From contig NZ_JASAUZ010000001.1 of NCBI RefSeq assembly GCF_030162935.1, positions 124,001 to 188,000 of the forward strand: a stretch of DNA of 64,000 nt. Reading direction: 5' to 3'. This DNA is from Comamonas halotolerans (lineage in GTDB: Bacteria; Pseudomonadota; Gammaproteobacteria; Burkholderiales; Burkholderiaceae_C). Below, piece after piece: positions 1 through 8,585 of this stretch (the stretch's first letter is position 1; every line of letters begins with the position of its first letter). The position numbers and the translations under genes are program-made. The notes under the pieces were generated by a model, which was given only the letters and a program-made list of their open reading frames with translations, did no database searches and was not told the DNA's origin.

Positions 1-335
1 GTGACCTGGGCCCGGCCACGACGGGCACCATCGGCCTGGCACCATCCGCCAACCTCAACCCGGAACGCAACTTCCCCAGCCTGTTTGAGCCCGTGCACGG
101 CTCCGCACCTGACATCTACGGGAAAAACATCGCCAACCCGATTGCCATGATCTGGTCCGGCGCGTTGATGCTGGATTTTCTGGGACATAGCCAGGGTGCA
201 TGGCGTGAAGCCCACGACGCCATGGTCAAGGCCATTGAAGACACCATTCGCACAGGGCCCAAGACCCCGGATCTGGGCGGCAGCGCAAGCACCACCCAAA
301 TGGGCGAGGCGATTGCGGCGCAGATTGTTGCATAG
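1..335 (+). CDS. Tartrate/D-malate dehydrogenase family protein, C-terminal part
   Basis: Only the last ~110 codons are present; the reading frame is open from base 3 to the stop at 333-335, so the gene begins before the window. The visible part carries the isocitrate/isopropylmalate dehydrogenase-fold signature [15 protein letters not shown] followed by [17 protein letters not shown]. This combination is typical of the tartrate dehydrogenase/decarboxylase and D-malate dehydrogenase (TtuC/DmlA) branch, which oxidatively decarboxylates 2-hydroxy-dicarboxylates with NAD and a divalent metal. The substrate cannot be decided from this fragment, and isopropylmalate dehydrogenase is less likely because of the IWSGALML segment. 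The next gene converges on it from the minus strand. Confidence 0.85.
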   Translation, partial: DLGPATTGTIGLAPSANLNPERNFPSLFEPVHGSAPDIYGKNIANPIAMIWSGALMLDFLGHSQGAWREAHDAMVKAIEDTIRTGPKTPDLGGSASTTQMGEAIAAQIVA

Positions 336-365
336 CGTATTGTGTTTTACGCCTTGAATGCTGCG

Positions 366-395
366 GGAAAAGCGCGGTAGGTCCGCTGCTTTTCC
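366..395. terminator. Inverted repeat between convergent genes, possible bidirectional terminator
   Basis: Arms GGAAAAGCGCGG and CCGCTGCTTTTCC pair with one bulged base around a TAGGT loop. It lies 31 bases after the dehydrogenase stop and 91 bases beyond the ferric reductase stop on the other strand. There is no clean U-run after the stem on either strand, so termination is an inference from position. Confidence 0.4.
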
Positions 396-485
396 TGCAA
401 CGCTTTACTGTGCACACCTTCCCGCCAAACGCCAGTTACATCAAACCATCTACAGTTCGCTGGCCTGTGCCCAGATGGAATATCG

Positions 486-1835
486 TCAGCGCATTTCAAA
501 AAGCTCTTGATGAAAGGACTGCTCGGGCAGGCCATGCGCGACCAGGTCTGCACGCAGCGCGTTCGCAAAACCGACAGGGCCACAAAACCACACGCTGGCG
601 TCCTTCCATTCAGGCACCAAAGCCCGCAAACGCTCACCCGTCAGGCGGCCATCCCGCTGGTCGATAAAGAGGTGGAACTTCACTCCAGCAGCCTCGGCAT
701 CAGCACACAGTTTTTCAATCGCTAGCGGATCATGCTCAGCGGTGGCATGAAAAAGATCCACAGTATGTTGCTTTTGTTCATGCGCCGCCTGGGCCAGATA
801 TTTCATCCTCGCAATAAACGGCGTTATCCCAATTCCCCCGCCAATCCAGATCTGGCGTGGCTTGTCATCATCAAACGTGAAACAGCCATAGGGACCCTCA
901 ACTTTCACACCATCACCCACACACAGGCGCTGCGCCAGCGTCTCGGTATGGTCACCAAGCGCCTTGGTGACAAATGTCATGCACTGCTCAGCTTCGTTCC
1001 ATGCAGAGGCAATGGTGTAGGGGTGAGCGCCTTCCTTTGGATTTGAGGTGGCAAATACGAATTGTCCAGGCTGATGCCCACGCCAAGTACCTTCTTTCAT
1101 GCGCAACCTGATTTCCAAAGCATTCAATGTTGGATAAGACTGTAGAAAATCAATCACGCCATACGCAGTGCGAGCCTGCCCCACTCGCCCTGACAAAACA
1201 AGAACGGCGCAGAATGTACCACCCAGCATCATTATTGCCAGCACCCATCCTATAGGCTGACTCCAATAGACGAATTCGACCAGCACTACTGCATGCAACA
1301 CCAGAATCAAATACAGGCCAGCCAGTACAAAGTGCGTTTTGGCAAATAGCCTATACGGGAAACGTTTGACCAAAGCCAGCACAATCAAAATCACCGCGGC
1401 ATAAAAAGCCCACTCTCCCATTGTTTCGGCCTGTCCACGCCAATCCCGCAAAGCAGATTCCAATACGCTTCGCTGCATTCCAGAGCCGTCCATTTTTTGC
1501 GTGGGACGTACAAGCCAGCCCCAGCCCACCGCCCATTTCGTACCTTTTGCCCAGACCCAGTGGACTATGCCAATGACTAATGCCGCAATACCCAGCCATT
1601 TATGCAACCGATACATTTTGTCCAGTCCACCCAAGGGCTTTTCAAGCCACACGGGCCGCACCGCAAGCAGCATTGCCAAAGACATGACGCCAAAGGCCAA
1701 AACACCGGAATATTGAACCCAAACCTTGCGAAAGGCAAAGTACTCTATTTGCTCTGGCCAAAGCGTATCCGCCATCAACCAGAAGGCGCTCAATAGCACC
1801 AGGAATACCCAAAAAAACCAGATAATCCTTTTCAT
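486..1835 (-). CDS. Membrane ferric reductase-like flavohaemoprotein
   Basis: A 449-residue protein with an N-terminal ferric reductase-like transmembrane domain (about five to six helices in residues 1-210) followed by an FAD/NAD reductase half. Candidate haem histidines are visible in RLHKWLG, IVHWVW, KTHFVL and LHAVVL. The FAD site reads HPYTIAS, the NAD site GGGIGITPF, and FCGPVGF lies near the end. The family moves electrons from NAD(P)H through FAD and haem across the inner membrane, usually to reduce ferric iron. I chose the ATG at 1835 over the longer frame starting at 1925 because GAGAGG sits just upstream. It is a single gene behind an AT-rich region with a Fur-like element, which fits iron control. 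The electron acceptor is inferred. Confidence 0.85.
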   Translation of the reverse strand: MKRIIWFFWVFLVLLSAFWLMADTLWPEQIEYFAFRKVWVQYSGVLAFGVMSLAMLLAVRPVWLEKPLGGLDKMYRLHKWLGIAALVIGIVHWVWAKGTKWAVGWGWLVRPTQKMDGSGMQRSVLESALRDWRGQAETMGEWAFYAAVILIVLALVKRFPYRLFAKTHFVLAGLYLILVLHAVVLVEFVYWSQPIGWVLAIMMLGGTFCAVLVLSGRVGQARTAYGVIDFLQSYPTLNALEIRLRMKEGTWRGHQPGQFVFATSNPKEGAHPYTIASAWNEAEQCMTFVTKALGDHTETLAQRLCVGDGVKVEGPYGCFTFDDDKPRQIWIGGGIGITPFIARMKYLAQAAHEQKQHTVDLFHATAEHDPLAIEKLCADAEAAGVKFHLFIDQRDGRLTGERLRALVPEWKDASVWFCGPVGFANALRADLVAHGLPEQSFHQELFEMR

Positions 1836-2327
1836 CAGAAAACACCTCTCTTTCCAAATGCATTCAACATCGAAGGGTATGAAATCAAGGCTCAACCAAT
1901 AATCAATCTCAATAGAAAATATCATCCTTCAATGAACTCAAAAGCATTCATACATCATACTCAGACTGGATAATTAAAAATTACTAAATATTGCCATTCA
2001 TTATTGTTTAAAATCAGCAAATATAAAGATGTACTCAGGATAATATTTATATCGATATTGATAATGATGTTTATTTGAATATTTTTTGGACAATTAAATA
2101 ATCACATACAAAACCATACTCCCGGACAGGCAGCTTTTCTGTACGCGCCAGTGTGCCTGCTGCTACCCGGTCGCAGGAAGCAATTGCCTTGGCAGCAAAT
2201 CAACACTTAATCAAAGCCACGGCAGCTCTTCAATGGGCATCCTGCTTGCCAGCAGCCAGGAGTTCAGTCACCCGGCGTCCCATCTGTAGCCAGCACACGA
2301 GCGGACGCGCGAAATGTCCAATGCAAG
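1836..2327. other. 492-base gap, AT-rich half near the ferric reductase
   Basis: No credible gene is seen on either strand. The part from about 1860 to 2110 is strikingly AT-rich compared with the rest of the window and contains several GATAAT-like words (near 1970, 2040 and 2054-2071), so it is probably the promoter and regulatory region of the ferric reductase. The part from 2110 to 2327 has normal base composition and looks like untranslated or decayed sequence. Confidence 0.5.
2054..2073. promoter_or_regulatory. Fur-box-like element
   Basis: Three consecutive hexamers, GATATT, GATAAT and GATGTT, resemble the GATAAT repeats of a Fur box; viewed as a 7-1-7 dyad (TGATAAT-G-ATGTTTA) the right arm is degenerate. 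It lies about 220 bases upstream of the ferric reductase start at 1835, with no gene on the plus side. Iron control of that gene is plausible but inferred. Confidence 0.4.
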
Positions 2328-3338
2328 TCAGAGCACCCTTGGCGCTGTCGCAGCACGCACCGGCTTGCCTTGCGTACTGCGGGCCTTTGCAAAAGCCTCA
2401 AATGCCTGGGCACTGGTTTTTTGCGGCACATAGCCCCACTGCTTGAGCGCAGTGTTGAGCAATACGGGGCGATAGCGCAGAAAGTCCAATTGTTCAGGGC
2501 CATAGCGGCTCACCCCCAGCCTGGAGCCGAGCCACAAAGCAGCGCGCAGCCACCCAGCAGGCAGATTCCATGTCGATTTGCCAAGGCGTGCAGCAATCTC
2601 ATGGATGGTCAACGCTCCATCTCCCGCAAGGTTGTAGGCGCCTGGCGCTGCTCCACTGAGCGCATGCAAGATGGCTCCGGTCACATCTTCGTCCCAGATG
2701 AAGACAAAAGGACTGTCACTTCCACGGATGGCCAGCAGCCTGGGCTTTTCAAACAGCGCAGTGATCTGGTTGTCCACGCGCTCGCCCAGGATGGTGCCAA
2801 TGCGCAAAATCGTTTGTTGTAGCTGGGGATATTCCACACGCCATTGCGCCAGCATCTCTTCCACCAGACGCTTGTGGTCGGAATATGCAAACACGGGGTT
2901 GCCGCGCAGGGCATCCGTCTCCGTGATCCACGCAGGGTTGTCGGCATGGTAGCCATAGGCTGCGCCGCTGGAAGACACTACCACGTGTCGCACTCCGGCT
3001 GCCTTGCAAGCCTGCAGCACATTGCGGGTGCCGTTCACATCCACATCGTATTCAAAGGCCCTGTTCGAATCCTTGCCCGGGGTGACGATTGAGGCCAGAT
3101 GCACCACAGTGTCGATGGCAAACTCATTCAAGGTCTGCGTCAAAGCTGGGTCACGAACATCCTGCTTGCGATAAATCACACCCTTTTGCTGGCGTTCGGC
3201 GGGTACATCGCGCACATCCAGTGCCACCGTCAGCGTCCCCGGCCTGTGCGCCAATGCAGCGACCACGCTACGTCCCAAAAAACCATCTGCCCCAGTAATC
3301 AGCACCCTCTGAGCAGCTTGTGTGTGTGCTGAATTCAT
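2328..3338 (-). CDS. NAD-dependent epimerase/dehydratase family (extended SDR)
   Basis: A 336-residue extended short-chain dehydrogenase. The N-terminal nucleotide site reads GADGFLGRSV; SSSGAAYGY carries the active-site serine and YSDHK supplies the YxxxK catalytic pair. The ATG at 3338 was chosen because it overlaps the stop of the upstream transporter gene as ATGA; the longer frame to 3434 would overlap that gene deeply. Translational coupling puts it in the same unit as the BASS transporter and the flavin monooxygenase. The family covers sugar epimerases, hydroxysteroid dehydrogenases and others; the substrate is not visible. A role in processing the compound handled by the cluster is inferred. 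Confidence 0.85.
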   Translation of the reverse strand: MNSAHTQAAQRVLITGADGFLGRSVVAALAHRPGTLTVALDVRDVPAERQQKGVIYRKQDVRDPALTQTLNEFAIDTVVHLASIVTPGKDSNRAFEYDVDVNGTRNVLQACKAAGVRHVVVSSSGAAYGYHADNPAWITETDALRGNPVFAYSDHKRLVEEMLAQWRVEYPQLQQTILRIGTILGERVDNQITALFEKPRLLAIRGSDSPFVFIWDEDVTGAILHALSGAAPGAYNLAGDGALTIHEIAARLGKSTWNLPAGWLRAALWLGSRLGVSRYGPEQLDFLRYRPVLLNTALKQWGYVPQKTSAQAFEAFAKARSTQGKPVRAATAPRVL

Positions 3339-4264
3339 GCGTGTACCTCGGTCTGTGCCACTGCACCTTCGGGCGTTTTGCGCCCCCACCAGGAAGCAAG
3401 AGCCAAGCCCGCAATAATGTCCCAGAACCCCCAAACACCTGCGACCACAGCCATCCCTCCCAGGCCTCCAAAAAAGCTGAAGACCAGTACCAGCCCCAAA
3501 CCTGCATTGCGAATCCCCACCTCGATCGCAACTGCCCGCCGCTCGTAATCAGCCAACCCCATCACTCGCGCGCAGACGTAACCCGTGCCGAACGCCAGCG
3601 CATCATGCAGAACCACCGCCAGCAACACCAAGCCTATGTAATCGAGAAAAAAGCGCCAATTGCCTGCAATGGCTCCCACGATGAAGCCGATCAATGCCAC
3701 AAAGCTCAGGATACGCACCGTTTTCTTGCAGCGCTGCGTCGCCGAGGGAAAGCGATGCGCACACCACAGCCCCAGCACAAATGGAATACCGATGATCAAC
3801 ACAATGTGGCCCACCATCTCCAGCGGATCCAGTGAGATTGATTTCAACAGGCCTGATGCCGTGGGATGCAGACCGCCCCAAAAAGCAAAGTTCAGCGGCA
3901 TCACAACCACCGCAATGGCATTGGAGATTGCAGTCATGGACACCGACAAGGCTACGTTTCCTTTGGCGCGGTGGGTCAGGATGTTGGACACATTGCCAGG
4001 CGGACAGCACGCCACCAGAATCATCCCCAGCGCAATGCTGGGACCCACATTGAGCATCAAAGTCAGTGTGTAGGTGACTGCGGGCAAGACAAAGAATTGC
4101 GCAGCAATACCCACGGCCATGGCCCAGGGCATGCGCGCCACGCGCTTGAAATCTTCCATGCGCGTATCCAGCGCAATACCAAACATTAAAAAACCCAGCA
4201 CTGCATTGAGCAGTGCCAGCGAGGCCGGGTTGAAGTTCAACCGTATTTCGTCCACTGGCAACAT
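3335..4264 (-). CDS. Bile acid:sodium symporter (BASS) family transporter
   Basis: About 309 residues, almost entirely hydrophobic with roughly nine to ten membrane helices. The conserved stretch PPGNVSNILTHRAKGN (around residues 90-110) is the discontinuous-helix, sodium-binding signature of BASS-family symporters. Bacterial members import bile acids, pantoate, keto acids or other organic anions. I place the start at the ATG at 4264, preceded by GGGAG at good spacing; a GTG at 4279 directly after the upstream stop is an alternative giving 314 residues. Its 3' end overlaps the epimerase start (ATGA). Next to a flavin monooxygenase and two dehydrogenases it probably imports the organic acid or lipid the cluster degrades. 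Confidence 0.88.
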   Translation of the reverse strand: MLPVDEIRLNFNPASLALLNAVLGFLMFGIALDTRMEDFKRVARMPWAMAVGIAAQFFVLPAVTYTLTLMLNVGPSIALGMILVACCPPGNVSNILTHRAKGNVALSVSMTAISNAIAVVVMPLNFAFWGGLHPTASGLLKSISLDPLEMVGHIVLIIGIPFVLGLWCAHRFPSATQRCKKTVRILSFVALIGFIVGAIAGNWRFFLDYIGLVLLAVVLHDALAFGTGYVCARVMGLADYERRAVAIEVGIRNAGLGLVLVFSFFGGLGGMAVVAGVWGFWDIIAGLALASWWGRKTPEGAVAQTEVHA

Positions 4265-4279
4265 GGCAACTCCCGTCAC

Positions 4280-5644
4280 TCAGCCCAGCTTGGCCACGGC
4301 CTCACGCACCGCTGTGCGATAAGCATCCTTGTTCACATAAAACGCCATGCGCTCCAGCTGCAAATACTGGTAGCCTGCAGACAAATCGGGCGCTGGCCCT
4401 GCAATGGCGGTTTGCAAACGCTGTGCTGCAGGAGCCTTGAGCGCCAGGCCTTTGAAGTAGCGCGCTACCAGTTCTGCCTGTTCATAACGCCCTTGCCAGC
4501 CCAAGCCACTGGCTTCCACCATGCCCAGCACCGCCAGATGTGTGTATTTCGGCGCAAAAATGTTCATGTACAGCTGCGGCGCCATACCTTGCCAGTTCAG
4601 GTGTGCAGCATCGATAAACGGGTAATGCAGGGTATAGCCCGTGGCCAGCAGCACCATGTCGTAGTCCTGCTGCGATCCGTCCTTGAAATGCACGGTATGA
4701 CCATCAAAGCGTGCAATATCGGCTTTCACATGGATATCACCATGACCCAGGTGGTGCAGGATGAGCGAGTTCACGATGGGGTGCGACTCGTACATCTTGT
4801 AGTTGGGCTTGGGAAAGCCAAAGCGCGTTGGGTCACCGGTGAACCACTTGAGCACCACGCAATCCACCTTCTGCTTGAGCCAGCGTGGCAATGGTTTCTT
4901 GCCTCCAATGGTGTCTGCAGGTTTGCCAAACACATACTTGGGCACAAAGTAGTAGCCACGACGTACCGATATGTCCACGCTCTGGGCATAGTGCACGGCA
5001 TCCACCGCAATGTCGCAGCCGGAATTGCCTGCTCCGATGATCAACACCCGCTTTCCAGTGAACTGACTGGCACGCTTGTATTGGCTGGTGTGCATCAGCT
5101 CGCCGGAAAACTGCCCCTCAAACTTCGGCAGATTGGGCTCCGCCAGAATGCCGTTGGCAATCACCACGCCTTTGTACTGCGCCGTCTCAAGATCGCCCTG
5201 TGCATTGCGCACCGTCACACGCCATGGCGTGTCCTTGTCTTCCGGGTTGACAGGCTCCACCCTCTCCACACGTACGCCAAAGCGAAAGTGTCTGCGCAAA
5301 TCAAAGTGATCCGCAAAGTCACGGAAGTAAGCGCATAGTGCCCGATGGCTGGGGTAGTCGGCCACCGAATCCGCCATGGGAAATTCTTTGAATTCAGTCA
5401 TGCGCTTGCTGGAAATCAGGTGCGCAGACTCATACACCGTGGAACGTGGATTCTCAATGTTCCAAAGCCCTCCCACATCGGTGTAAGCCTCGAAACCCTG
5501 GAATGGAATGCCCTGCTTTTGCAGATTACGCGCACCGGCCAGGCCGGAAGGGCCTGCACCGATCAGCGCAACCATTTCCTCTGTCCTGCATATGGGCAGC
5601 GAAGCGGCCACCGGCGCGGGGCTTACATGGTGTTCGTGTCGCAT
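4280..5644 (-). CDS. Flavin-containing monooxygenase (class B)
   Basis: A 454-residue FAD/NADPH monooxygenase. The FAD Rossmann motif GAGPSG is at residues 29-34, the NADPH motif GAGNSG at 204-209 and the family fingerprint FSGELMHTSQY at 179-189. That matches FxGxxxHxxx(Y/F) of flavin-containing monooxygenases rather than FxGxxxHxxxW of classical Baeyer-Villiger enzymes. The later ATGY motif (LLATGYTLHYPF) is also typical. Such enzymes insert oxygen at nitrogen, sulfur or a ketone. The ATG at 5644 follows AAGGAGA eight bases upstream, so I prefer it to the longer frame to 5677. It is followed directly by the transporter gene (15 bases or less). Substrate unknown. Confidence 0.88.
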   Translation of the reverse strand: MRHEHHVSPAPVAASLPICRTEEMVALIGAGPSGLAGARNLQKQGIPFQGFEAYTDVGGLWNIENPRSTVYESAHLISSKRMTEFKEFPMADSVADYPSHRALCAYFRDFADHFDLRRHFRFGVRVERVEPVNPEDKDTPWRVTVRNAQGDLETAQYKGVVIANGILAEPNLPKFEGQFSGELMHTSQYKRASQFTGKRVLIIGAGNSGCDIAVDAVHYAQSVDISVRRGYYFVPKYVFGKPADTIGGKKPLPRWLKQKVDCVVLKWFTGDPTRFGFPKPNYKMYESHPIVNSLILHHLGHGDIHVKADIARFDGHTVHFKDGSQQDYDMVLLATGYTLHYPFIDAAHLNWQGMAPQLYMNIFAPKYTHLAVLGMVEASGLGWQGRYEQAELVARYFKGLALKAPAAQRLQTAIAGPAPDLSAGYQYLQLERMAFYVNKDAYRTAVREAVAKLG

Positions 5645-5812
5645 GGTTGTTGTCTCCTTGATTGTCTTGCTTGCCACTCTATGGGCTCACTTTTCTTGTC
5701 TGTTTGATACCGATGACATGGTCGGCATCATCGTATTCAGGCCAGGAATGGCATTGCTGCCACTCTCCCCCTGCCTGGCTTTGCGTGGCTGTCCCCGCAG
5801 CAAAGCATCCAT

Positions 5813-6571
5813 CTATGCGTCTGGCAGACATGCCAAGGCACGGGAGAGCCATCCGGTGCGACGTGGCACCACAATATGCGTATGCCCCTTTCGGATACGC
5901 CGCAGCATGATGCGGGCAGCGTCTGCAGGATCCATCAATCCCGGCATGGCGAAATCGTTATGGGCCGTCAATGGGGTGCGCAAATAGCCTGGGCATATAG
6001 TGTGCACACTGATACCCGTGCCACGCAGCTCGGCACGCAAACTCTGCAGATAACGGATCAGGCCACCTTTGCTGGCACAGTAGGCACCGTTGCCTTGCAA
6101 GCCACGCCAGCCCGCAATGCTGGCCATGCCCACCAAAGCACAGCGGTGTGAAGGCACGGAGCGCAATGCTTGCAAAAAAGGCTGAAAAGTTGTGACTGGC
6201 CCTAGCAGATTGATCTCCAGCATGCGGCGCAGCACGGGCAGATCTTCGGCTTGTGCAGTATCAAAGCCACTGGCAACGCCGGCGTTGGCAATCACCAGAT
6301 CAGGTAGCCCCGCAAACTGCATCCAGTCTTGCGCCATCCGCAGCATGGCTGCACTGTCTGACACATCCAGCACATAGACACGACATTGCGCAGGCGCTTG
6401 CGCTGCCATGTTTTCCAGCACATCTGGCTGCATGCCCAGCAATGCCAGCTTGCTGCCTTGTGCCTGCAACTGCTGGGCCAGGGCCTGCCCCAAACCTCCA
6501 CATGCCCCGGTCAGCACGGCATTGCGAAAGCCGTGCAGAGTCAATGGGCTCGTGAAAGTGGCATGTGTCAT
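5813..6571 (-). CDS. Short-chain dehydrogenase/reductase (classical SDR)
   Basis: A 252-residue classical SDR. The cofactor motif is TGACGGLG (TGxxxGxG, near residue 20), NAG occurs in VIANAG, and the catalytic tetrad is visible as MASIAG (serine) and YCASK (tyrosine and lysine). The family oxidises or reduces alcohols and ketones with NAD(P). The ATG at 6571 is preferred; a TTG at 6592 in the same frame is possible. It is the first gene of the minus-strand cluster SDR-FMO-BASS-epimerase and its start region is shared with the divergent IclR regulator, which suggests the regulator controls it. A 168-base gap separates it from the monooxygenase, so the two may have separate promoters. Confidence 0.85.
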   Translation of the reverse strand: MTHATFTSPLTLHGFRNAVLTGACGGLGQALAQQLQAQGSKLALLGMQPDVLENMAAQAPAQCRVYVLDVSDSAAMLRMAQDWMQFAGLPDLVIANAGVASGFDTAQAEDLPVLRRMLEINLLGPVTTFQPFLQALRSVPSHRCALVGMASIAGWRGLQGNGAYCASKGGLIRYLQSLRAELRGTGISVHTICPGYLRTPLTAHNDFAMPGLMDPADAARIMLRRIRKGHTHIVVPRRTGWLSRALACLPDA

Positions 6572-6670
6572 TGGTTTTCCATCCGTGACCAAAAAGCGCT
6601 TGCCACCACTCTATGTTCAATGCATAAAATCCCGAAAATTTTTATTTATTCGTCTCGTTTTCAGAGATTT

Positions 6671-7429
6671 ATGACAAAAAATTCCTTATCTCCAGGGTTG
6701 AAGCTTTTCGATTTGCTGGAAATCCTGGTACGAGAGGCACGCCCGCTGACGCTGGCCGAAGCCGTAGCCACCAGCGGTTGGCCCAAACCCAGCGTGCATC
6801 GCCAACTGGCGCAGCTGGAGGCAGGTGGCCTGTTGTCACGCGAGCCCGATGGTCGTCGCTATGCACTCGCTCCGCGCCTGCTGCGCTTGGCAGAAGCCAC
6901 TTTGGCCGGCAGTGCCCAGCAAAGCGTGCGCCACGCCGTGTTGCGCCAATTGGTATCTGACATTGGTGAGAGCTGCAATTTCACAGCACTATCCGGTGTG
7001 GAGGTGGTGTATTTGGACCGCATTGAATCGGCTTTTCCACTTCAGCTGAATTTGCGTCCTGGCACCCATGTCCCGGTGCACTGTTCGGCCAGCGGCAAAC
7101 TTATCCTCGCGCATATGGCCGCGGCCCAGCGCAACAGCTTGATGCAAGCGCTGCCGCTGACACGCTACACCGCTTCCACGCTCACAACACGAGAGGCTTT
7201 GAACGAGGAGTTTCGTCGCATTCGCAAAGAAGGCTATGCAGTGGACGCAGAGGAATTTGTAGACGGTCTGGTGTGCGTGGCGGTACCTGTGTTTGGCAAG
7301 GATGAACGCAGTGTGCGCTGTGCCGTTGCCCTGCAAGCGCCCGTAGCGCGCATGAGCCTGGCACAGGCGCTGGAGCGTCTGCCACGCCTGCAAGAAGCCG
7401 CCAAGGCCTTGGGACGCACACTGGTCTGA
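6671..7429 (+). CDS. IclR family transcriptional regulator
   Basis: A 252-residue regulator with an N-terminal winged helix (residues 8-65, LKLFDLLEILVREARPLTL then WPKPSVHRQLAQLE as recognition region) and a C-terminal IclR effector-binding domain. The latter carries HCSASGKLILAH and the conserved segment EEFVDGLVCVAVPVF. IclR proteins bind small organic acids and act as repressors or activators of nearby catabolic genes. The ATG at 6671 is chosen because the wing-helix begins right there; the longer frame back to 6386 runs through the divergent SDR gene. Only a weak purine stretch precedes it. Divergent placement, 99 bases from the SDR start, points to control of the FMO/BASS cluster (inferred). 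Confidence 0.88.
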   Translation: MTKNSLSPGLKLFDLLEILVREARPLTLAEAVATSGWPKPSVHRQLAQLEAGGLLSREPDGRRYALAPRLLRLAEATLAGSAQQSVRHAVLRQLVSDIGESCNFTALSGVEVVYLDRIESAFPLQLNLRPGTHVPVHCSASGKLILAHMAAAQRNSLMQALPLTRYTASTLTTREALNEEFRRIRKEGYAVDAEEFVDGLVCVAVPVFGKDERSVRCAVALQAPVARMSLAQALERLPRLQEAAKALGRTLV

Positions 7430-7556
7430 TCAACCCTACCAAAGCCTGCTGAGTCACCATTTACATTCCAATTCCGCGCGATCACTTGAAGCCACACGCA
7501 GTATGCAGCTGTGGCAAGGCCAAGCAACGACGTATCAACGGCGGTATTTGCAGGCT

Positions 7557-8471
7557 TTAGACAGCATTGCGCCAACGCCCGCCAAACTGATTGACCATCA
7601 TGCCCAGCAACACGCCTACCGTGCCCAGCCACTGCATGGCTGTAGGGAACTCTCCCAGCAACAATATGGCTGAAATCAGACCAATCACAGGCACCAGCAG
7701 CGACAGCGGCGCCACCGTGCTTGCAGGGTAACGCTGCAGCAATTTGGTCCACAGACCATAGCCCAGCAGGGTAGACAGCAGCGAAAGATAAGCCACAGCG
7801 CCGATGCCTTGCCATGTCATGCCTGCAAGCTGGGACTGCATCGCACTCCAGCCTCCTTCCAGCCATAGCGACATGAGCAATAACGGAATGATGGGAAACA
7901 CACTGCTCCACACCAAGAAGGGCACGGGCTCATAAGGACCGTGTTTGGCTGCGTGACGGGTGATCAAATTTGACGCAGCCCACATGGCTGCCGAGCCTAC
8001 GGTGCACAAAAAGCCAATCAGCGTCATCTGCGTGGCACTATCGCCATGGGCCGAACCGATGATGATCAAGCCCCCAATTGCAATGCATAGCCCCAGCCAC
8101 TGCCAAGGATGCGGGCGCTCATTGAGCAACACGGCAGCCATCAGCAATGTGATGAATGCCTGGGTTTGCAGCACCACAGATGCCATTCCGGCAGGCATTC
8201 CCAGTTGCATGCCCACAAACAGCAAACCAAACTGCCCCACGCCCTGCACCAGGCCATATGCAGCCAGCAATCCCCAGGACAGCGATTGCGGACGGCGCAC
8301 CCACACCAAAAAAGGTAGCGATGCCGCCATGAAACGCAAGGCGCACAGCAGCAGCGGCGAAACTTCTTGCAAGCCCCACTTCATCACCACAAAGTTCACG
8401 CCCCAGACCACAATGACCACCAGGGCCAAGGCCCAGTCAGCTCCGCTTAAACCTTTGATATTGTTTTGCAT
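7557..8471 (-). CDS. EamA-type (DMT superfamily) metabolite exporter
   Basis: A 304-residue protein with ten predicted membrane helices arranged as two EamA repeats: residues 10-140, with VVWGVNFVVMKWGLQ and LRFMAASLP, and 150-295, with WAASNLITRH and VAPLSLLVPVIGL. This layout belongs to the drug/metabolite transporter superfamily, and the amino-terminal repeat resembles the O-acetylserine/cysteine exporter group. The exported compound cannot be told. The ATG at 8471 has only a weak AAGAA ahead of it. It converges on the IclR gene and sits downstream of pmbA, from which it is separated by a strong terminator, so it is probably transcribed on its own. Confidence 0.85.
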   Translation of the reverse strand: MQNNIKGLSGADWALALVVIVVWGVNFVVMKWGLQEVSPLLLCALRFMAASLPFLVWVRRPQSLSWGLLAAYGLVQGVGQFGLLFVGMQLGMPAGMASVVLQTQAFITLLMAAVLLNERPHPWQWLGLCIAIGGLIIIGSAHGDSATQMTLIGFLCTVGSAAMWAASNLITRHAAKHGPYEPVPFLVWSSVFPIIPLLLMSLWLEGGWSAMQSQLAGMTWQGIGAVAYLSLLSTLLGYGLWTKLLQRYPASTVAPLSLLVPVIGLISAILLLGEFPTAMQWLGTVGVLLGMMVNQFGGRWRNAV

Positions 8472-8533
8472 TTTTGGTTCTTAGCGCTCGCCATACCCGC
8501 GCAAGCTGCCATCTATTTAAAAATTTTCAGGGA

Positions 8534-8564
8534 CAAAAAAAAGGCATGCTGGATTCAGCATGCC
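8534..8564 (-). terminator. Rho-independent terminator of pmbA
   Basis: Perfect 9-bp stem GGCATGCTG / CAGCATGCC around a GATT loop (8543-8564). Read on the minus strand it is followed by a run of eight T, 22 bases beyond the pmbA stop. Confidence 0.9.
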
Positions 8565-8585
8565 TGGTCGCTTGTAGCGAAAGCC

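Noticed and set aside
3060..3080. GTTCGAATCC-like word resembling a tRNA T-arm
   Set aside because: It lies inside the epimerase gene and no acceptor or anticodon stem can be folded around it.
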